This document shows positions 1-8,413 of a stretch of 64,000 nt of DNA, piece by piece. Position 1 is the stretch's first letter. Every line of letters begins with the position of its first letter. Position numbers and translations under genes: made by a program. This DNA is from Streptomyces collinus Tu 365 (GTDB taxonomy: Bacteria; Actinomycetota; Actinomycetes; Streptomycetales; Streptomycetaceae), in contig NC_021985.1 of NCBI RefSeq assembly GCF_000444875.1, positions 4,918,170 through 4,982,169 on the forward strand. Reading direction: 5' to 3'. A model generated the notes under the pieces. It was not told where the DNA came from and searched no databases. It worked only from the letters and a program-made list of their open reading frames with translations.

Positions 1-243
1 ATCATCGCGGGCGCGATCTGGGCGGGCGACGCCTGGGGCCGCTACTGGAACTGGGACCCGAAGGAGACCTGGTCCTTCATCACCTGGGTCGCCTACGCCT
101 GCTACCTGCACGCCCGGGCCACGGCCGGCTGGAAGGGCCGCAAGGCCGCCTACCTGGCGATGATCGCCTTCGGCTGCTGGCTGTTCAACTACTACGGCGT
201 CAACATCTTCGTGACCGGCAAGCACTCCTACGCGGGCGTCTGA
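1..243 (+). CDS. ccsB: Cytochrome c biogenesis protein CcsB/ResC, C-terminal part (5' end outside window)
   Basis: The reading frame is open from base 1 and stops at TGA 241-243, leaving the last 80 residues. It carries the tryptophan-rich haem-handling signature of the CcsA/CcsB family (WGRYWNWDPKETW) near residues 12-24, followed by hydrophobic segments and a short tail ending HSYAGV. In the family this integral membrane protein works with ResB to deliver haem and attach it to apocytochromes c outside the membrane. The ResB and thioredoxin-like partners would lie upstream, beyond the window. The motif makes the family call firm; only the truncation limits it. Confidence 0.9.
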   Translation: MIAGAIWAGDAWGRYWNWDPKETWSFITWVAYACYLHARATAGWKGRKAAYLAMIAFGCWLFNYYGVNIFVTGKHSYAGV

Positions 244-256
244 TCGGCCGGTCGGC

Positions 257-262
257 GACACT
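257..262 (+). promoter_or_regulatory. Probable -10 box of a leaderless transcript for the SRPBCC gene
   Basis: GACACT lies six bases before the ATG at 269 and no Shine-Dalgarno sequence is visible. The same six-base gap recurs before several other starts in this window. A convincing -35 was not found. Confidence 0.4.
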
Positions 263-268
263 GGTGTC

Positions 269-775
269 ATGAGCGGTTCCATCGAACAGGGCATCAGCCA
301 GACGCACGGGAACACGCACATACTCCACTTCGTGGTGCGGATCCCGGTGCGCGCGGAAGACATCTGGGCGGCGGTGGCCACCCCCGAGGGGCTCGGGGGA
401 TGGTGCACCGCCGTCGACGTCCTGGAGCCCCGTCTCGACGGCCTGGTCACCCTGCGCGGCCTGGGCACCGGCCGGGTCACCGCCTGGGACGTGGACCGCG
501 TCGCCGAGTACACCGTGGAGGACGGCGGGCGCATCCGCTTCCACCTGGAACGGGACGGCGCGGAGGCGGCCGTGCTGCGCTTCACCCACGAGTTCCAGGG
601 CGAGGGGGAGTCCGAGTCCGGCTGGCGCACCCGGTTCGAACGCATGATCGAAAAGTTCGCGGGTTCCCAGGGCGGCCCGCGCCCCGGGTCGTCCGAGCCG
701 CCCGGCCAGGGTGCGCCCGGCGAGCCCGGCGAGCCCGGTGAGCCGACCGAGCCGTTGCCCGGCCAGCTCACCTAG
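269..775 (+). CDS. SRPBCC (START/Bet v1-like) family protein
   Basis: A 168-residue soluble protein. Residues 20-125 have the SRPBCC pattern: an opening strand with VRIPVRAEDIWAAVATPEGLGGW, where proteins of this superfamily start their ligand-binding helix-grip fold, then alternating strands and a final helix (RFERMIEKFA). The last 40 residues are Gly/Pro/Glu-rich and probably disordered. The ATG at 269 seems leaderless. The gene converges on the periplasmic-binding gene with 13 bases between the stop codons. The ligand or substrate cannot be told from sequence; ARO/cyclase-like or AHSA1-like roles are both possible. Confidence 0.75.
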   Translation: MSGSIEQGISQTHGNTHILHFVVRIPVRAEDIWAAVATPEGLGGWCTAVDVLEPRLDGLVTLRGLGTGRVTAWDVDRVAEYTVEDGGRIRFHLERDGAEAAVLRFTHEFQGEGESESGWRTRFERMIEKFAGSQGGPRPGSSEPPGQGAPGEPGEPGEPTEPLPGQLT

Positions 776-788
776 GCGGCTCGCTCAC

Positions 789-2339
789 CTAGGACGGCGG
801 CAGGCACTCCTTCGCCGGCGGTTTCCCCTCCGGCCAGGCGATCCGCACGAACCGCGAACCGCCCCGCGGGGTCAGCTCCACGACCGGCACGGCCTTGTCG
901 TACGGGTTCCCGTGCGCGTCCAGGCAGATCCAGCCGCTCGCCCCGCTCACCCGCAGCGAGCCCTTGACCTGCGGCCACTGCAGGCCGACGTCCGCGAGGG
1001 CCGGGAAGTCCCGGCCGTCCGGCACCGCCTCCCGGATGCCGTGCACCGCGAGCTGGAGGGCGTCGTACCCGATGATCGTCTGGCCGTCGTCCAGCGCGGC
1101 CGGGCCGATGGGCCCGACCGGTTCCCGTCCGGACCGCGCCAGCAGCCCGCGCAGCACCCCGAAGTCGGCCGCCGAGCCCCCCGTCCGCGCCGGGTCCGCG
1201 GTCCAGGCGTCCGGGTGGGCGAGCGAGGTGTAGCGCACGGCGAGCCGGCGGCCCAGGGCGCCGCGGTCCAGGTCCCGCTCATGGGTCAGGTACGAGGCCT
1301 CGTCCCCGGTCAGCACGGTGAACCTGCGGTCCTGGCAGCCACGCCCGCCCAGCGCGTTGATGAACTGCCTGAGCTGGGTGTGCCGGCCCGCGAACAGGAT
1401 CGTGTCGGTCTCCCGGGACGTGTCGCACACCAGGTGCGTGATCTGCCGGAAGGTGTTCGCGGTCGTGCCCTCCTGGCTGCGGTCGGCGGGCGGCGTGAAC
1501 GGCTGCGGCTCGTACGGCGAGCCCTTGATCAGCGCCGCGAACGACTCCTGCAGCGTCCGCGTGTACGGATCACCGGGCTTGTCGTAGACCAGCAGCGCCT
1601 TGCCCGCGCTCACCTTGGCGAAGGACGCCAGCGCCCGCGCCTCGTCGGTGTTGGTCGGCGACACCCGGGCCAGCCCCGGGAACGGGTCGGCGCCGTGCTG
1701 CCCGTTGGCCAGGTCGTCGGCGGTGATGGAGGAGCCGACCACCGGGATCCCGCGCCGGGTCAGCTCCCGGACCGCCTTCTTGTTGTTGTCGGTGCTCTGC
1801 CCTATGCCCGCGACCGCCCGCAGCCGGTCCGCGCTCCTGGTCATGCGGGTCAGCTGGTCCACCGTCCGGCGCCACTGGCCCCCGGTCGCCCCGGGGTTGG
1901 CCAGCACCAGCCGGATCGCGGGCCCCTCGCCGTTGGACTCGTGGTTGGCCCGGTACTGGGCCAGGTACGCGCCCTGCAGCTGGTGCTGGATGTCGTTCAG
2001 ACTGGTCCGCGAGGCGGAGCTGTACGGCAGCATCAGGGCCACCGTGACGTAACTCCCGGGCTTGAGCCGGCTGTTCTCCCGGGCGACGGCCCGGACCGCG
2101 GGCCGCAGCTGGGCGTGCCCGAAGTCGTAGCCGCCCGTCGCCACGCCCACGCACTCCTCGCCGCCCTCCGGCCGCTCCACCCCGGGCGCGCACGTCCGGT
2201 CCACGTGCGCGAGCGCACGGACCGCGAACACCACCCCGGTCACCAGGGCCACCGCGACCAGCAGGGCCAGGGCGCGGCGCAGCGGGATCTCCCACACGCT
2301 CTCGCGCACCCATGTGCCCACACCCCTGCGCGCCATCAC
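789..2339 (-). CDS. Membrane-anchored type 1 periplasmic-binding (ABC substrate-binding-like) protein
   Basis: A 516-residue protein. One transmembrane helix (about residues 23-43, after arginine-rich residues 1-22) anchors a large external domain with two early cysteines (C50, C64). The external part resembles type 1 periplasmic-binding/branched-chain amino-acid receptor folds: VALMLPYSS, AVAGIGQSTDNNKKAVREL, GIPVVGSSITADDL and ALLVYDKPGDPYTRTL match the beta-alpha pattern that binds ligand between two lobes. No permease or transport ATPase is adjacent. Instead the start (GTG 2339, or ATG 2336) overlaps the stop of the upstream STAND-like ATPase by four bases, implying translational coupling. 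I infer a sensory rather than transport role. Confidence 0.75.
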   Translation of the reverse strand: MMARRGVGTWVRESVWEIPLRRALALLVAVALVTGVVFAVRALAHVDRTCAPGVERPEGGEECVGVATGGYDFGHAQLRPAVRAVARENSRLKPGSYVTVALMLPYSSASRTSLNDIQHQLQGAYLAQYRANHESNGEGPAIRLVLANPGATGGQWRRTVDQLTRMTRSADRLRAVAGIGQSTDNNKKAVRELTRRGIPVVGSSITADDLANGQHGADPFPGLARVSPTNTDEARALASFAKVSAGKALLVYDKPGDPYTRTLQESFAALIKGSPYEPQPFTPPADRSQEGTTANTFRQITHLVCDTSRETDTILFAGRHTQLRQFINALGGRGCQDRRFTVLTGDEASYLTHERDLDRGALGRRLAVRYTSLAHPDAWTADPARTGGSAADFGVLRGLLARSGREPVGPIGPAALDDGQTIIGYDALQLAVHGIREAVPDGRDFPALADVGLQWPQVKGSLRVSGASGWICLDAHGNPYDKAVPVVELTPRGGSRFVRIAWPEGKPPAKECLPPS

Positions 2340-4450
2340 GCCTCCCCGCTGCGGTCGTCCGGGCCGTCGTCGTCGCCGTCGGCACCGTCACCGGTGCCGC
2401 CGGGGCCGGGTATCGGGCGGCCCGCGAGCGCCGCCGCCGGCCAGTCCCGGGACGCCCGCCACAGCAGGGCGTTGCCCGCGGGCCGCAGGTTGGAGAGCTG
2501 CTCCAGCTCGAAGCGGAGCCGGTCGCACACCTTCGGGTCGGGCAGCACCAGCGGATCGCCGAGCTGCCACACCGCGTGCAGCAGTCGCCGCACCCGCAGG
2601 TGCAGGACCGCGTCGGCGCCCTCGGGCGGATCCTGCCCGGCGTCCGGGCGGCCGAGCGCCACCGCGGCCCGCCGGTCGCCGCGGCCGGTGAAGTCGCGGC
2701 CCTCGGCGTCGTGCGCGTGGAAGTAGGGCGCGGACGCGACGAAGCGCAGGGTGTCCAGCCAGACGCGGGTGTCCAGCGTGTGGAAGGTGTCGCGCAGCCG
2801 CGCGACCGCGGACTCCGTGCTGCCCAGGGCGAGTTCGTGGTGCAACCGGTAACGGGCCTGCCCGGGGTCCGGGTAGTGCGCGATCAGCGTCTCGTGCGCC
2901 GTGCGCCACGACGCGTGGTCGGCGTCCCGCAGGTGCAGCCTCAGCAGCAGCAGGGTGCGGACGAACGGGTCGCCGACGAACTGGCCCGGCACGGTCGCCA
3001 GTCCCTCCTCGGCCAGCCGCGTCCGCAGCGCCCGTACGTCCGCGGGTCCGAAGGTGTCCGGGAGCAGGGCCGCGGCCAGCGCGCAGGCCGAGTCGTGGTC
3101 GTGGGCGGCGGCCAGCACGGTCAGCTCGTCCAGGTGCTCGGCGGGCACCAGCCGGTCCAGCAGCTCCCGGTAGGCGGGCGCGGTGGGCCGGTCCTCGGCG
3201 GTCCGCACGTCCGCCGTGAGCAGCTCGCCCAGCGAGGCCACCCCGGGCAGGTGCTGCGCGGCGGACTCCGCGAGCAGCGCGATGCCCAGCGGGTTGCCGC
3301 CGGTCAGCCGGTGCGTGGCGGGCGGGAGCTGGGGCGGCACCGGGGTGCCGTCGCAGACCGCGCCGACGATGTGCAGGGTGTCGTCCGGGCTCAGCGGCGG
3401 CAGTGCCAGCAGCAGCGCACGCGAGGACGGTGCCGCCTCCGGCACCCAGCCGCTGCGCCTGGCCACCTCGGGCAGCTCCCGGCGGACGGCGCTGCGCAGT
3501 TCGTCGCCGCCCTCGCCGCGCCGCGCGGCGACGAACACGACGTGGTCCTCGATGCCCTCGGCGCGGTCGCGCAGCACGGCCTCCACGAGCCCGGGGCCCG
3601 GTGCGGTCTGCGCGTCGTCGATCAGGACCAGCGGCCGGCCGAGCCGCTGCATGCGCGGCAGCACCCCCGCGTACGCCTCGGTCAGGTCGGCCAGCAGCGC
3701 CCGCACCAGGTACCGCTCGGCGTGCTCGCGCGAGGTGCCGTCCGCCCGGAAGTGGCCCGCCAGCAGGATCAGCCCGCGCTGGGCGTGCCCGCCCGCGTTC
3801 GGGTAGGTCCGGTACCAGACCGACGCCTTCTGGTGCCGTCTGCTGGTGAAGCCCTCGGCGACCGACTCCAGGGTCGCCTCGATCGCGCCCGACAGCAGCG
3901 GCCCGGTGCCGGTGGCCGCGGCCACCACCTTCGCCGCCACCTTCCCCGCCCAGCGCCCGGCGAGGCCGCTGATCCACGAGCCGCTCTCGTTCAGCAGCAG
4001 GATCCGCTCGACCTCCCGCCGGATCCGCTCCGAGTCCGCGTCTCCCCAGCCGCTCGCGGCCACCGCCACCAGGCCCGACATCAGCCGCGGGAAGGTGATC
4101 CGCCCCGCTCCCGTCACCGGCTCCGCGAGCTGTTCGGCGATCACCAGCAGCGCCTGCGCCACCGGCGACCACGACTCGGCGGGCCGGTCGGCGGGCGGCC
4201 CCGCGAACTGCCCCTCCGCGCAGTCGACCAGGGCGACCGGCGTGTGGCCCCGGTAGGCGTCCCGCAACTCGCCGAGCACCGCGCTCTTGCCCAGCCCCCG
4301 GGCCCCGGTGAGCACCACGAAGGGCAGTTCGCCCGGGTGCTCGAACGGATGGCTCCGGTGCTGGTGGGGGCGCAGGCCCACGAGCCGGGGAGCGAGACCG
4401 GCCGGATCGACGTCGAACAGCGCTCCGCGCCCGTGCAACCGTCTGTGCAC
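2336..4450 (-). CDS. P-loop ATPase, STAND/AAA-like (possible signalling NTPase)
   Basis: A 704-residue cytosolic protein. Walker A is GARGLGKSA (residues 49-57, Lys55) and a probable Walker B is LVLIDDAQ (274-281). A sensor-like arginine stretch follows (VVFVAARRGEGG), then LTGGNPLGIALLAESA, resembling the GxP module of STAND ATPases. The C-terminal half is helical repeats (AHDHDSACALAAALLP, ARYRLHHELALG) like a TPR/WHD arm, ending in an acidic tail. GTG 4450 is chosen because GAGGGGGG lies six bases upstream; an AGTGTA (minus TACACT) at 4471-4476 may be its -10. It is the first gene of a two-gene unit with the membrane-anchored binding protein. Its output is unknown. Confidence 0.7.
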   Translation of the reverse strand: MHRRLHGRGALFDVDPAGLAPRLVGLRPHQHRSHPFEHPGELPFVVLTGARGLGKSAVLGELRDAYRGHTPVALVDCAEGQFAGPPADRPAESWSPVAQALLVIAEQLAEPVTGAGRITFPRLMSGLVAVAASGWGDADSERIRREVERILLLNESGSWISGLAGRWAGKVAAKVVAAATGTGPLLSGAIEATLESVAEGFTSRRHQKASVWYRTYPNAGGHAQRGLILLAGHFRADGTSREHAERYLVRALLADLTEAYAGVLPRMQRLGRPLVLIDDAQTAPGPGLVEAVLRDRAEGIEDHVVFVAARRGEGGDELRSAVRRELPEVARRSGWVPEAAPSSRALLLALPPLSPDDTLHIVGAVCDGTPVPPQLPPATHRLTGGNPLGIALLAESAAQHLPGVASLGELLTADVRTAEDRPTAPAYRELLDRLVPAEHLDELTVLAAAHDHDSACALAAALLPDTFGPADVRALRTRLAEEGLATVPGQFVGDPFVRTLLLLRLHLRDADHASWRTAHETLIAHYPDPGQARYRLHHELALGSTESAVARLRDTFHTLDTRVWLDTLRFVASAPYFHAHDAEGRDFTGRGDRRAAVALGRPDAGQDPPEGADAVLHLRVRRLLHAVWQLGDPLVLPDPKVCDRLRFELEQLSNLRPAGNALLWRASRDWPAAALAGRPIPGPGGTGDGADGDDDGPDDRSGEA

Positions 4451-4521
4451 TGCATTCCCCCCTCAACATCAGTGTAGGAAGGGGAAGTTGCTTCGTACCA
4501 GGGTCCGTGGCGACCGTTGGG

Positions 4522-5916
4522 TCACGAAACCGTGGCCGCGACCAGATCCCTGAGCCGTTCCACGTACAGCCGCATGTTCTTGGCCGCCACGTCGGTGTCC
4601 GGGTACCGGCTGGCCAGCCACAGCCCGTCGGGCAGCCGGCTGACCCACACGCACACCTGGTCGCCGTACGACACCCGCAGCAGCCCGTACGCCCGCTGCT
4701 CGGCCCACCGGTCGGCGCCGGGGATCCCGCGGGCGTCCACGTAGGAGACGATGGAGTACAGGTCGGGCGAGGTCGGCCGGAAGTCCGTGCCGAGCAGGCT
4801 CAGTACCCGGGCGAGCGGCATCCGGGCCAGCGGCCGGGCGGCCTGCAGCGCGGCCCGCACGGTGCGCAGGACCTCGGGCAGACCGGGGCTGCCGGTGACG
4901 GGGACCTCGATCGGGGCGCCGCCCACGTACCAGCCCACCGAGTCGGACCACCGGGACTTCACCCGGGTGTGGAACGGCACCACCGTCCGGTACACCGACT
5001 GGCCCCCCAGTTCCTGGACGATCAGGGCGGTGGCCGCCAGCAGCCCGACCAGACTGCCGCCGTAGGGCCGGCAGTACGCCTCGAACGCGGCGGCCGCGCC
5101 GGCGTCCGCGAGCGGCTCGCAGATCATCTTCTGCGGGGGCAGCGGGCCGCCGGGCTCGAGGCCGAGGTCGACCGGGAAGCCGGGCAGGGTCCCGTCGCAC
5201 CGCCGGATGAACTCCCGCCAGCGGGCGACGGTCTCGTGGCTGTCGTCGATGCGGTCCGCGTCCGCCCGCTCCAGCTCGCAGAAGTCGACGTAGCTGGCGG
5301 CCGGTGTCCGCACCACCGGCCCGCGCCCTTCGAGGCCGGCCGTGTACAGCTCACTGATCTCGGCGGCGATGCCGTGCAGGGAGTAGGCGTCCACGTTGCT
5401 GTGGTCGAACGCCATGTACACGCTGGTGGAGTCGTCCCGGACGACCGCGGCGTAGATCAGGTTCGGCCAGCGCAGGGCGTCCGCGACGGTGTCGAACCGG
5501 TTCTCCAGGTGCCGGACCAGGGCGTCCGGGTCGGTGAAGTCGCCGACGCGCTCCCGGTGCAGGGACACGTCACCGGCGTCCAGCGTGAACCTGCGCAGCC
5601 CCTCGCCCGAGCCGCCCGTCCAGCGGAAGCCGCTGCGCAGCGTCTCGTGCCGTACCGTCCACGCCCGCAGGGCCTCCTGGAGCACGTCGAGGTCGACCGG
5701 ACCGGGGAGGTCGAAGACCGTGCCCAGCCAGGTCGGCACGAACAGCCCCCCGTCCCGCACGGTCCTGGCGGTTCTGATGTGCGACTCCTGGATGTAGGCC
5801 GGCGGCCGGGAGTCCTCCGGCAGGCCCGCCGCCGTGGCGACGGTCGCCGGGCTCAGCGTCCACTCGACGAGCCGCCCCGGCCGGACCTCGCAGCGCTGGA
5901 TGTCAGTGATTCGCAC
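4522..5916 (-). CDS. Stand-alone condensation-domain protein (acyltransferase-like)
   Basis: 464 residues spanning a single NRPS-type condensation/CAT-superfamily domain. RHETLRSGF (residues 89-97) fits core motif C1, and FDHSNVDAYS carries the catalytic HxxxD (His172, Asp176). The terminal Gly of HHxxxDG is Ala here. Later blocks (YRTVVPFHTR, VGWYVGGAPIEV) match the floor-loop and bridge region of the fold. There are no adenylation or carrier domains and no NRPS/PKS genes nearby, so it may be a PapA-like ester- or amide-forming acyltransferase. The GTG start at 5916 is preceded by GGAG seven bases away. A hairpin lies just upstream at 5934-5957. Substrates are unknown. Confidence 0.75.
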   Translation of the reverse strand: MRITDIQRCEVRPGRLVEWTLSPATVATAAGLPEDSRPPAYIQESHIRTARTVRDGGLFVPTWLGTVFDLPGPVDLDVLQEALRAWTVRHETLRSGFRWTGGSGEGLRRFTLDAGDVSLHRERVGDFTDPDALVRHLENRFDTVADALRWPNLIYAAVVRDDSTSVYMAFDHSNVDAYSLHGIAAEISELYTAGLEGRGPVVRTPAASYVDFCELERADADRIDDSHETVARWREFIRRCDGTLPGFPVDLGLEPGGPLPPQKMICEPLADAGAAAAFEAYCRPYGGSLVGLLAATALIVQELGGQSVYRTVVPFHTRVKSRWSDSVGWYVGGAPIEVPVTGSPGLPEVLRTVRAALQAARPLARMPLARVLSLLGTDFRPTSPDLYSIVSYVDARGIPGADRWAEQRAYGLLRVSYGDQVCVWVSRLPDGLWLASRYPDTDVAAKNMRLYVERLRDLVAATVS

Positions 5917-5933
5917 GCGTCTCCGATCGCAGA

Positions 5934-5957
5934 GGGGGCCCCTGAGTGTGGGCCCCC
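5934..5957 (-). terminator. GC-rich hairpin: deaminase terminator or leader hairpin of the condensation gene
   Basis: Inverted repeat GGGGGCCC, 8-base loop, GGGCCCCC (arms 5934-5941 and 5950-5957). It lies 18 bases before the start at 5916 and about 110 bases after the deaminase stop (6071), both on the minus strand. It could end deaminase transcription or lie in the leader of the condensation-domain gene. No T-run follows, as is usual in Streptomyces. Confidence 0.55.
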
Positions 5958-6070
5958 TTCAAGGGAATGCCGTCGGACGCGGCCGGGACATGCCCGCCCG
6001 GGGCATTTCAACGGAACGGGTGGCGGGCCGAACGCGGAAGTGATTAACGGACGGTGAGGCGCGGGGGACG

Positions 6071-6565
6071 TCAGCCGGCCGGCCGGGACGCGGGCCGCCG
6101 GCCGGGGTCCCCGGGCCCGGCGCCGATGTCCTCCTGCCACAGCGCGGGGTGCGTCGCGACGAAGTCGCGCATCAGCGCCACGCAGTCCGGGTCGTCCAGG
6201 AGCACGATCTCCACCCCGAGGCCGGCGAGCCAGTCGTGGCCGCCGTGGAAGGTGACGGCCTCGCCCACCACCACCCGGGAGATGCCGAACTGGCGGACCA
6301 GACCGCTGCAGTACCAGCAGGGCGAGAGGGTGGTCACCATGGTCGTGCCACGGTACGTCCGCTGCCGTCCCGCCGCCCGGAAGGCGGCCGTCTCCGCGTG
6401 CGCGGAGGGGTCGTCGTCCTGGACGCGGCGGTTGTGGCCGCGCCCCAGCAGGGTGCCGTGGGGGCCGTAGAGGGCGGCGCCGATGGGGATGCCGCCCTCG
6501 GCGAGCCCGGCGCGTGCCTCGGCGACGGCGGTGGCGAGCCAGGCGCGTGCCTGTTCCTGATCCAT
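6071..6565 (-). CDS. Cytosine deaminase of the yeast Fcy1 type (zinc CDA fold)
   Basis: 164 residues with the cytidine-deaminase-fold zinc site: HAE (56-58; zinc ligand and proton-shuttle Glu) and SPCWYC (81-86, Cys83 and Cys86). Beyond the generic tRNA/nucleoside deaminase pattern, the C-terminal half (GISRVVVGEAVTFHG, VEIVLLDDPDCVALMRDF, PALWQEDIG) resembles fungal cytosine deaminase, which converts cytosine to uracil, including the C-terminal tail that closes the active site. I infer pyrimidine salvage with free cytosine as substrate; guanine or a related base is the alternative. The gene stands alone, divergent from the DMT transporter that starts 119 bases away. Confidence 0.8.
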   Translation of the reverse strand: MDQEQARAWLATAVAEARAGLAEGGIPIGAALYGPHGTLLGRGHNRRVQDDDPSAHAETAAFRAAGRQRTYRGTTMVTTLSPCWYCSGLVRQFGISRVVVGEAVTFHGGHDWLAGLGVEIVLLDDPDCVALMRDFVATHPALWQEDIGAGPGDPGRRPASRPAG

Positions 6566-6684
6566 GCGTTCACCGTTCCCCGGAGCCGCTCACCAGCACC
6601 CATCGGCGGGGCCGATGCGCCCATCGGCAGGACACCCCACCGGGCCGTGGACCGGCGGCTGCGCTCCTTCGTAGCGTCGGCCGC

Positions 6685-7632
6685 ATGACCCCGGAACACA
6701 AGGGCACGGCCCAACTGACCACCGCGATGATGCTGTCCGGCACCCTCGGTGTCTTCGTCGTCGAGTCCGGCGCCCCGCCCTTCGACGTCGTCCTCTTCCG
6801 CGTCCTGTTCGGCGCCCTCGCCCTCGGCGGCTACGTCGTCGCCCGGGGCTGGCTGCGCGACCACGGCTTCACCCGGCGCACACTCTCGCTCGCCGTCCTC
6901 GGCGGGGTGCTCATCGTCCTCAACTGGGTGCTGCTCTTCGAGTCGTACGCGAACACCTCGATCTCGGTGGCCACCGTCGTCTACCACACCCAGCCCTTCT
7001 ACGTGGTGCTGCTCGGCGCCCTGCTGTTCCGCGAACGGCTGACCGCCGCCAAGGTCGGCTGGACCGCGGTGGCCTTCGCCGGGCTGGTCCTGGTCTCCGG
7101 GGTGACGCCCGCCGACCTCGGCGGGGGCGGCGCGTACCTGACCGGCGTCGGCCAGGCCCTGCTGGCGGCGCTCCTCTACGGACTGTCCACGCTGGTGACC
7201 AAGCGGATCACCGGCGTGCGCCCGCACCTGATCGCCCTCGTCCAGGTCCTCGTCGGCATCCCGCTGCTGCTGCCCTTCGCCGACCTCGGCGCGATGCGCG
7301 GCACGGGCGCCGGCTGGGGCTGGCTGGCCGGGCTCGGCCTGCTGCACACCGGCGTGATGTACGTCCTGATGTACGCCGCCTACGCCAAGCTGCCCACCTC
7401 GAAGATCGCCGTCCTCGCCTTCGTCTACCCGGCGGTGGCGATGGTGACGGACTGGGCGGTCTACGGGCACCACATCGGGCCGGTCCAGGCGCTGGGCGTG
7501 CCGCTCATCGTCACCGCGAGCCTGAAGGTCACCCTTGCTCGGACACCAGCCGCCGCGCCTGCTCCACGAACAGCCGGACATGCGGCGCGAGACGCCTCCC
7601 GGACCGCCACGCCAGCTGCGTGCGAAGCGTGA
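6685..7632 (+). CDS. EamA/DMT-family transporter
   Basis: About 315 residues from ATG 6685; an in-frame upstream extension to 6514 is not credible because it reads through the divergent promoter region. The protein is ten hydrophobic segments in two EamA repeats (first beginning AMMLSGTLGVFVVESG; second beginning YLTGVGQALLAALLYGLSTLVTKR), the pattern of drug/metabolite exporters. The family-like part ends near TASLKVTL. The last 30 or so residues are an Ala/Pro/Arg-rich tail encoded wholly inside the opposing LysR gene (overlap 7529-7632), so the native stop was probably lost. Substrate unknown. Confidence 0.85.
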   Translation: MTPEHKGTAQLTTAMMLSGTLGVFVVESGAPPFDVVLFRVLFGALALGGYVVARGWLRDHGFTRRTLSLAVLGGVLIVLNWVLLFESYANTSISVATVVYHTQPFYVVLLGALLFRERLTAAKVGWTAVAFAGLVLVSGVTPADLGGGGAYLTGVGQALLAALLYGLSTLVTKRITGVRPHLIALVQVLVGIPLLLPFADLGAMRGTGAGWGWLAGLGLLHTGVMYVLMYAAYAKLPTSKIAVLAFVYPAVAMVTDWAVYGHHIGPVQALGVPLIVTASLKVTLARTPAAAPAPRTAGHAARDASRTATPAACEA

Positions 7633-8410
7633 AGGGCGGCTCCCAGGCCAGCCGGACCAGGGAGCCCTCCGCGAGTTCCGCGGCGACCGTCACCTCGGGC
7701 AGCAGCGCGATCCCGAGGCCGGCCGCCGCGGCGCGCTTGGTGGCCTCGATCGTGCCGAACTCCAGGAAGTCCACCGGCGCCGACGCGGTCAGCTCCCGCT
7801 CGAACAGGTCCCGGTAGGCGCAGCCCGGCTCGGTGGCCAGCAGGGGCTGACCGGTCAGGTCGGCCGTCGCAAGGGTCCGGCCGGCCATCGCGTGCCCGGG
7901 CGCCGCGACCAGCGCCAGCGGCTCCACCGCCAGCACCACGCTCTCCAGGCCCGGGTGCCCGGTCTCCTCCTCCATCAGGAACCCGACGTCGTACGTCCCC
8001 TGCCGCAGGGCCTGCCGGGTCTCGTCGCCGATCGTGGTGCGCAGGGCGATCCGCACCCCGGGGTGGCGGTGGTGGAAGTACTCCAGCAGCGGGGGCAGCC
8101 GGTAGGAGGTCAGCGACTCCATGGTGCCGACCGTCAGGGTGCCGGACGGCTCCCCGGCGCCGGTGACCGCCGCCCGCGCCTCCTCGGTCAGCTCGATGAT
8201 CCGCCGGGCGTAGGGCAGCAGCCGTTCGCCCGCCTCGGTGAGCCGGATCCGGCTGCCGAGCCGGTCGAACAGCTCGACCCCGAGGGAGGACTCCAGGGCC
8301 CGGACCTGACCCGTCACGCTGGACTGCGCGTACGCCAGCTCGGCCGCGGCCCGGGTGAAGCTCCCCACCGCGGCGACCTTCTCGAAGGTGACGAGCAGCC
8401 GGAGTTCCAC
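7529..8410 (-). CDS. LysR-family transcriptional regulator
   Basis: 293 residues with an N-terminal winged helix-turn-helix typical of LysR proteins (residues 1-65, including FTRAAAELAYAQSSVTGQVR and LGVELFDRLGSRIRLTEAGE), a linker helix, and a LysR substrate-binding domain (TLTVGTMESLTSYRLPPLL onward). It starts with GTG 8410, six bases from the stop of the upstream PLDc_N gene on the same strand, suggesting cotranscription. Its 3' end overlaps the convergent DMT transporter by 104 bases. Its C-terminus looks normal for the family, so it is likely the ancestral reading of that overlap. Target genes are not evident. Confidence 0.92.
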   Translation of the reverse strand: MELRLLVTFEKVAAVGSFTRAAAELAYAQSSVTGQVRALESSLGVELFDRLGSRIRLTEAGERLLPYARRIIELTEEARAAVTGAGEPSGTLTVGTMESLTSYRLPPLLEYFHHRHPGVRIALRTTIGDETRQALRQGTYDVGFLMEEETGHPGLESVVLAVEPLALVAAPGHAMAGRTLATADLTGQPLLATEPGCAYRDLFERELTASAPVDFLEFGTIEATKRAAAAGLGIALLPEVTVAAELAEGSLVRLAWEPPFTLRTQLAWRSGRRLAPHVRLFVEQARRLVSEQG

Positions 8411-8413
8411 GGC

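Noticed and set aside
711..2726. Open frame of 671 codons on the plus strand opposite the periplasmic-binding gene
   Set aside because: Arg/Pro/Gly/Val-rich composition without domains, opposite a gene with a clear fold; a typical GC-rich antisense shadow.
789..4450. ABC amino-acid importer
   Set aside because: No permease genes and the ATPase lacks the ABC signature LSGGQ; its later half is helical repeats.
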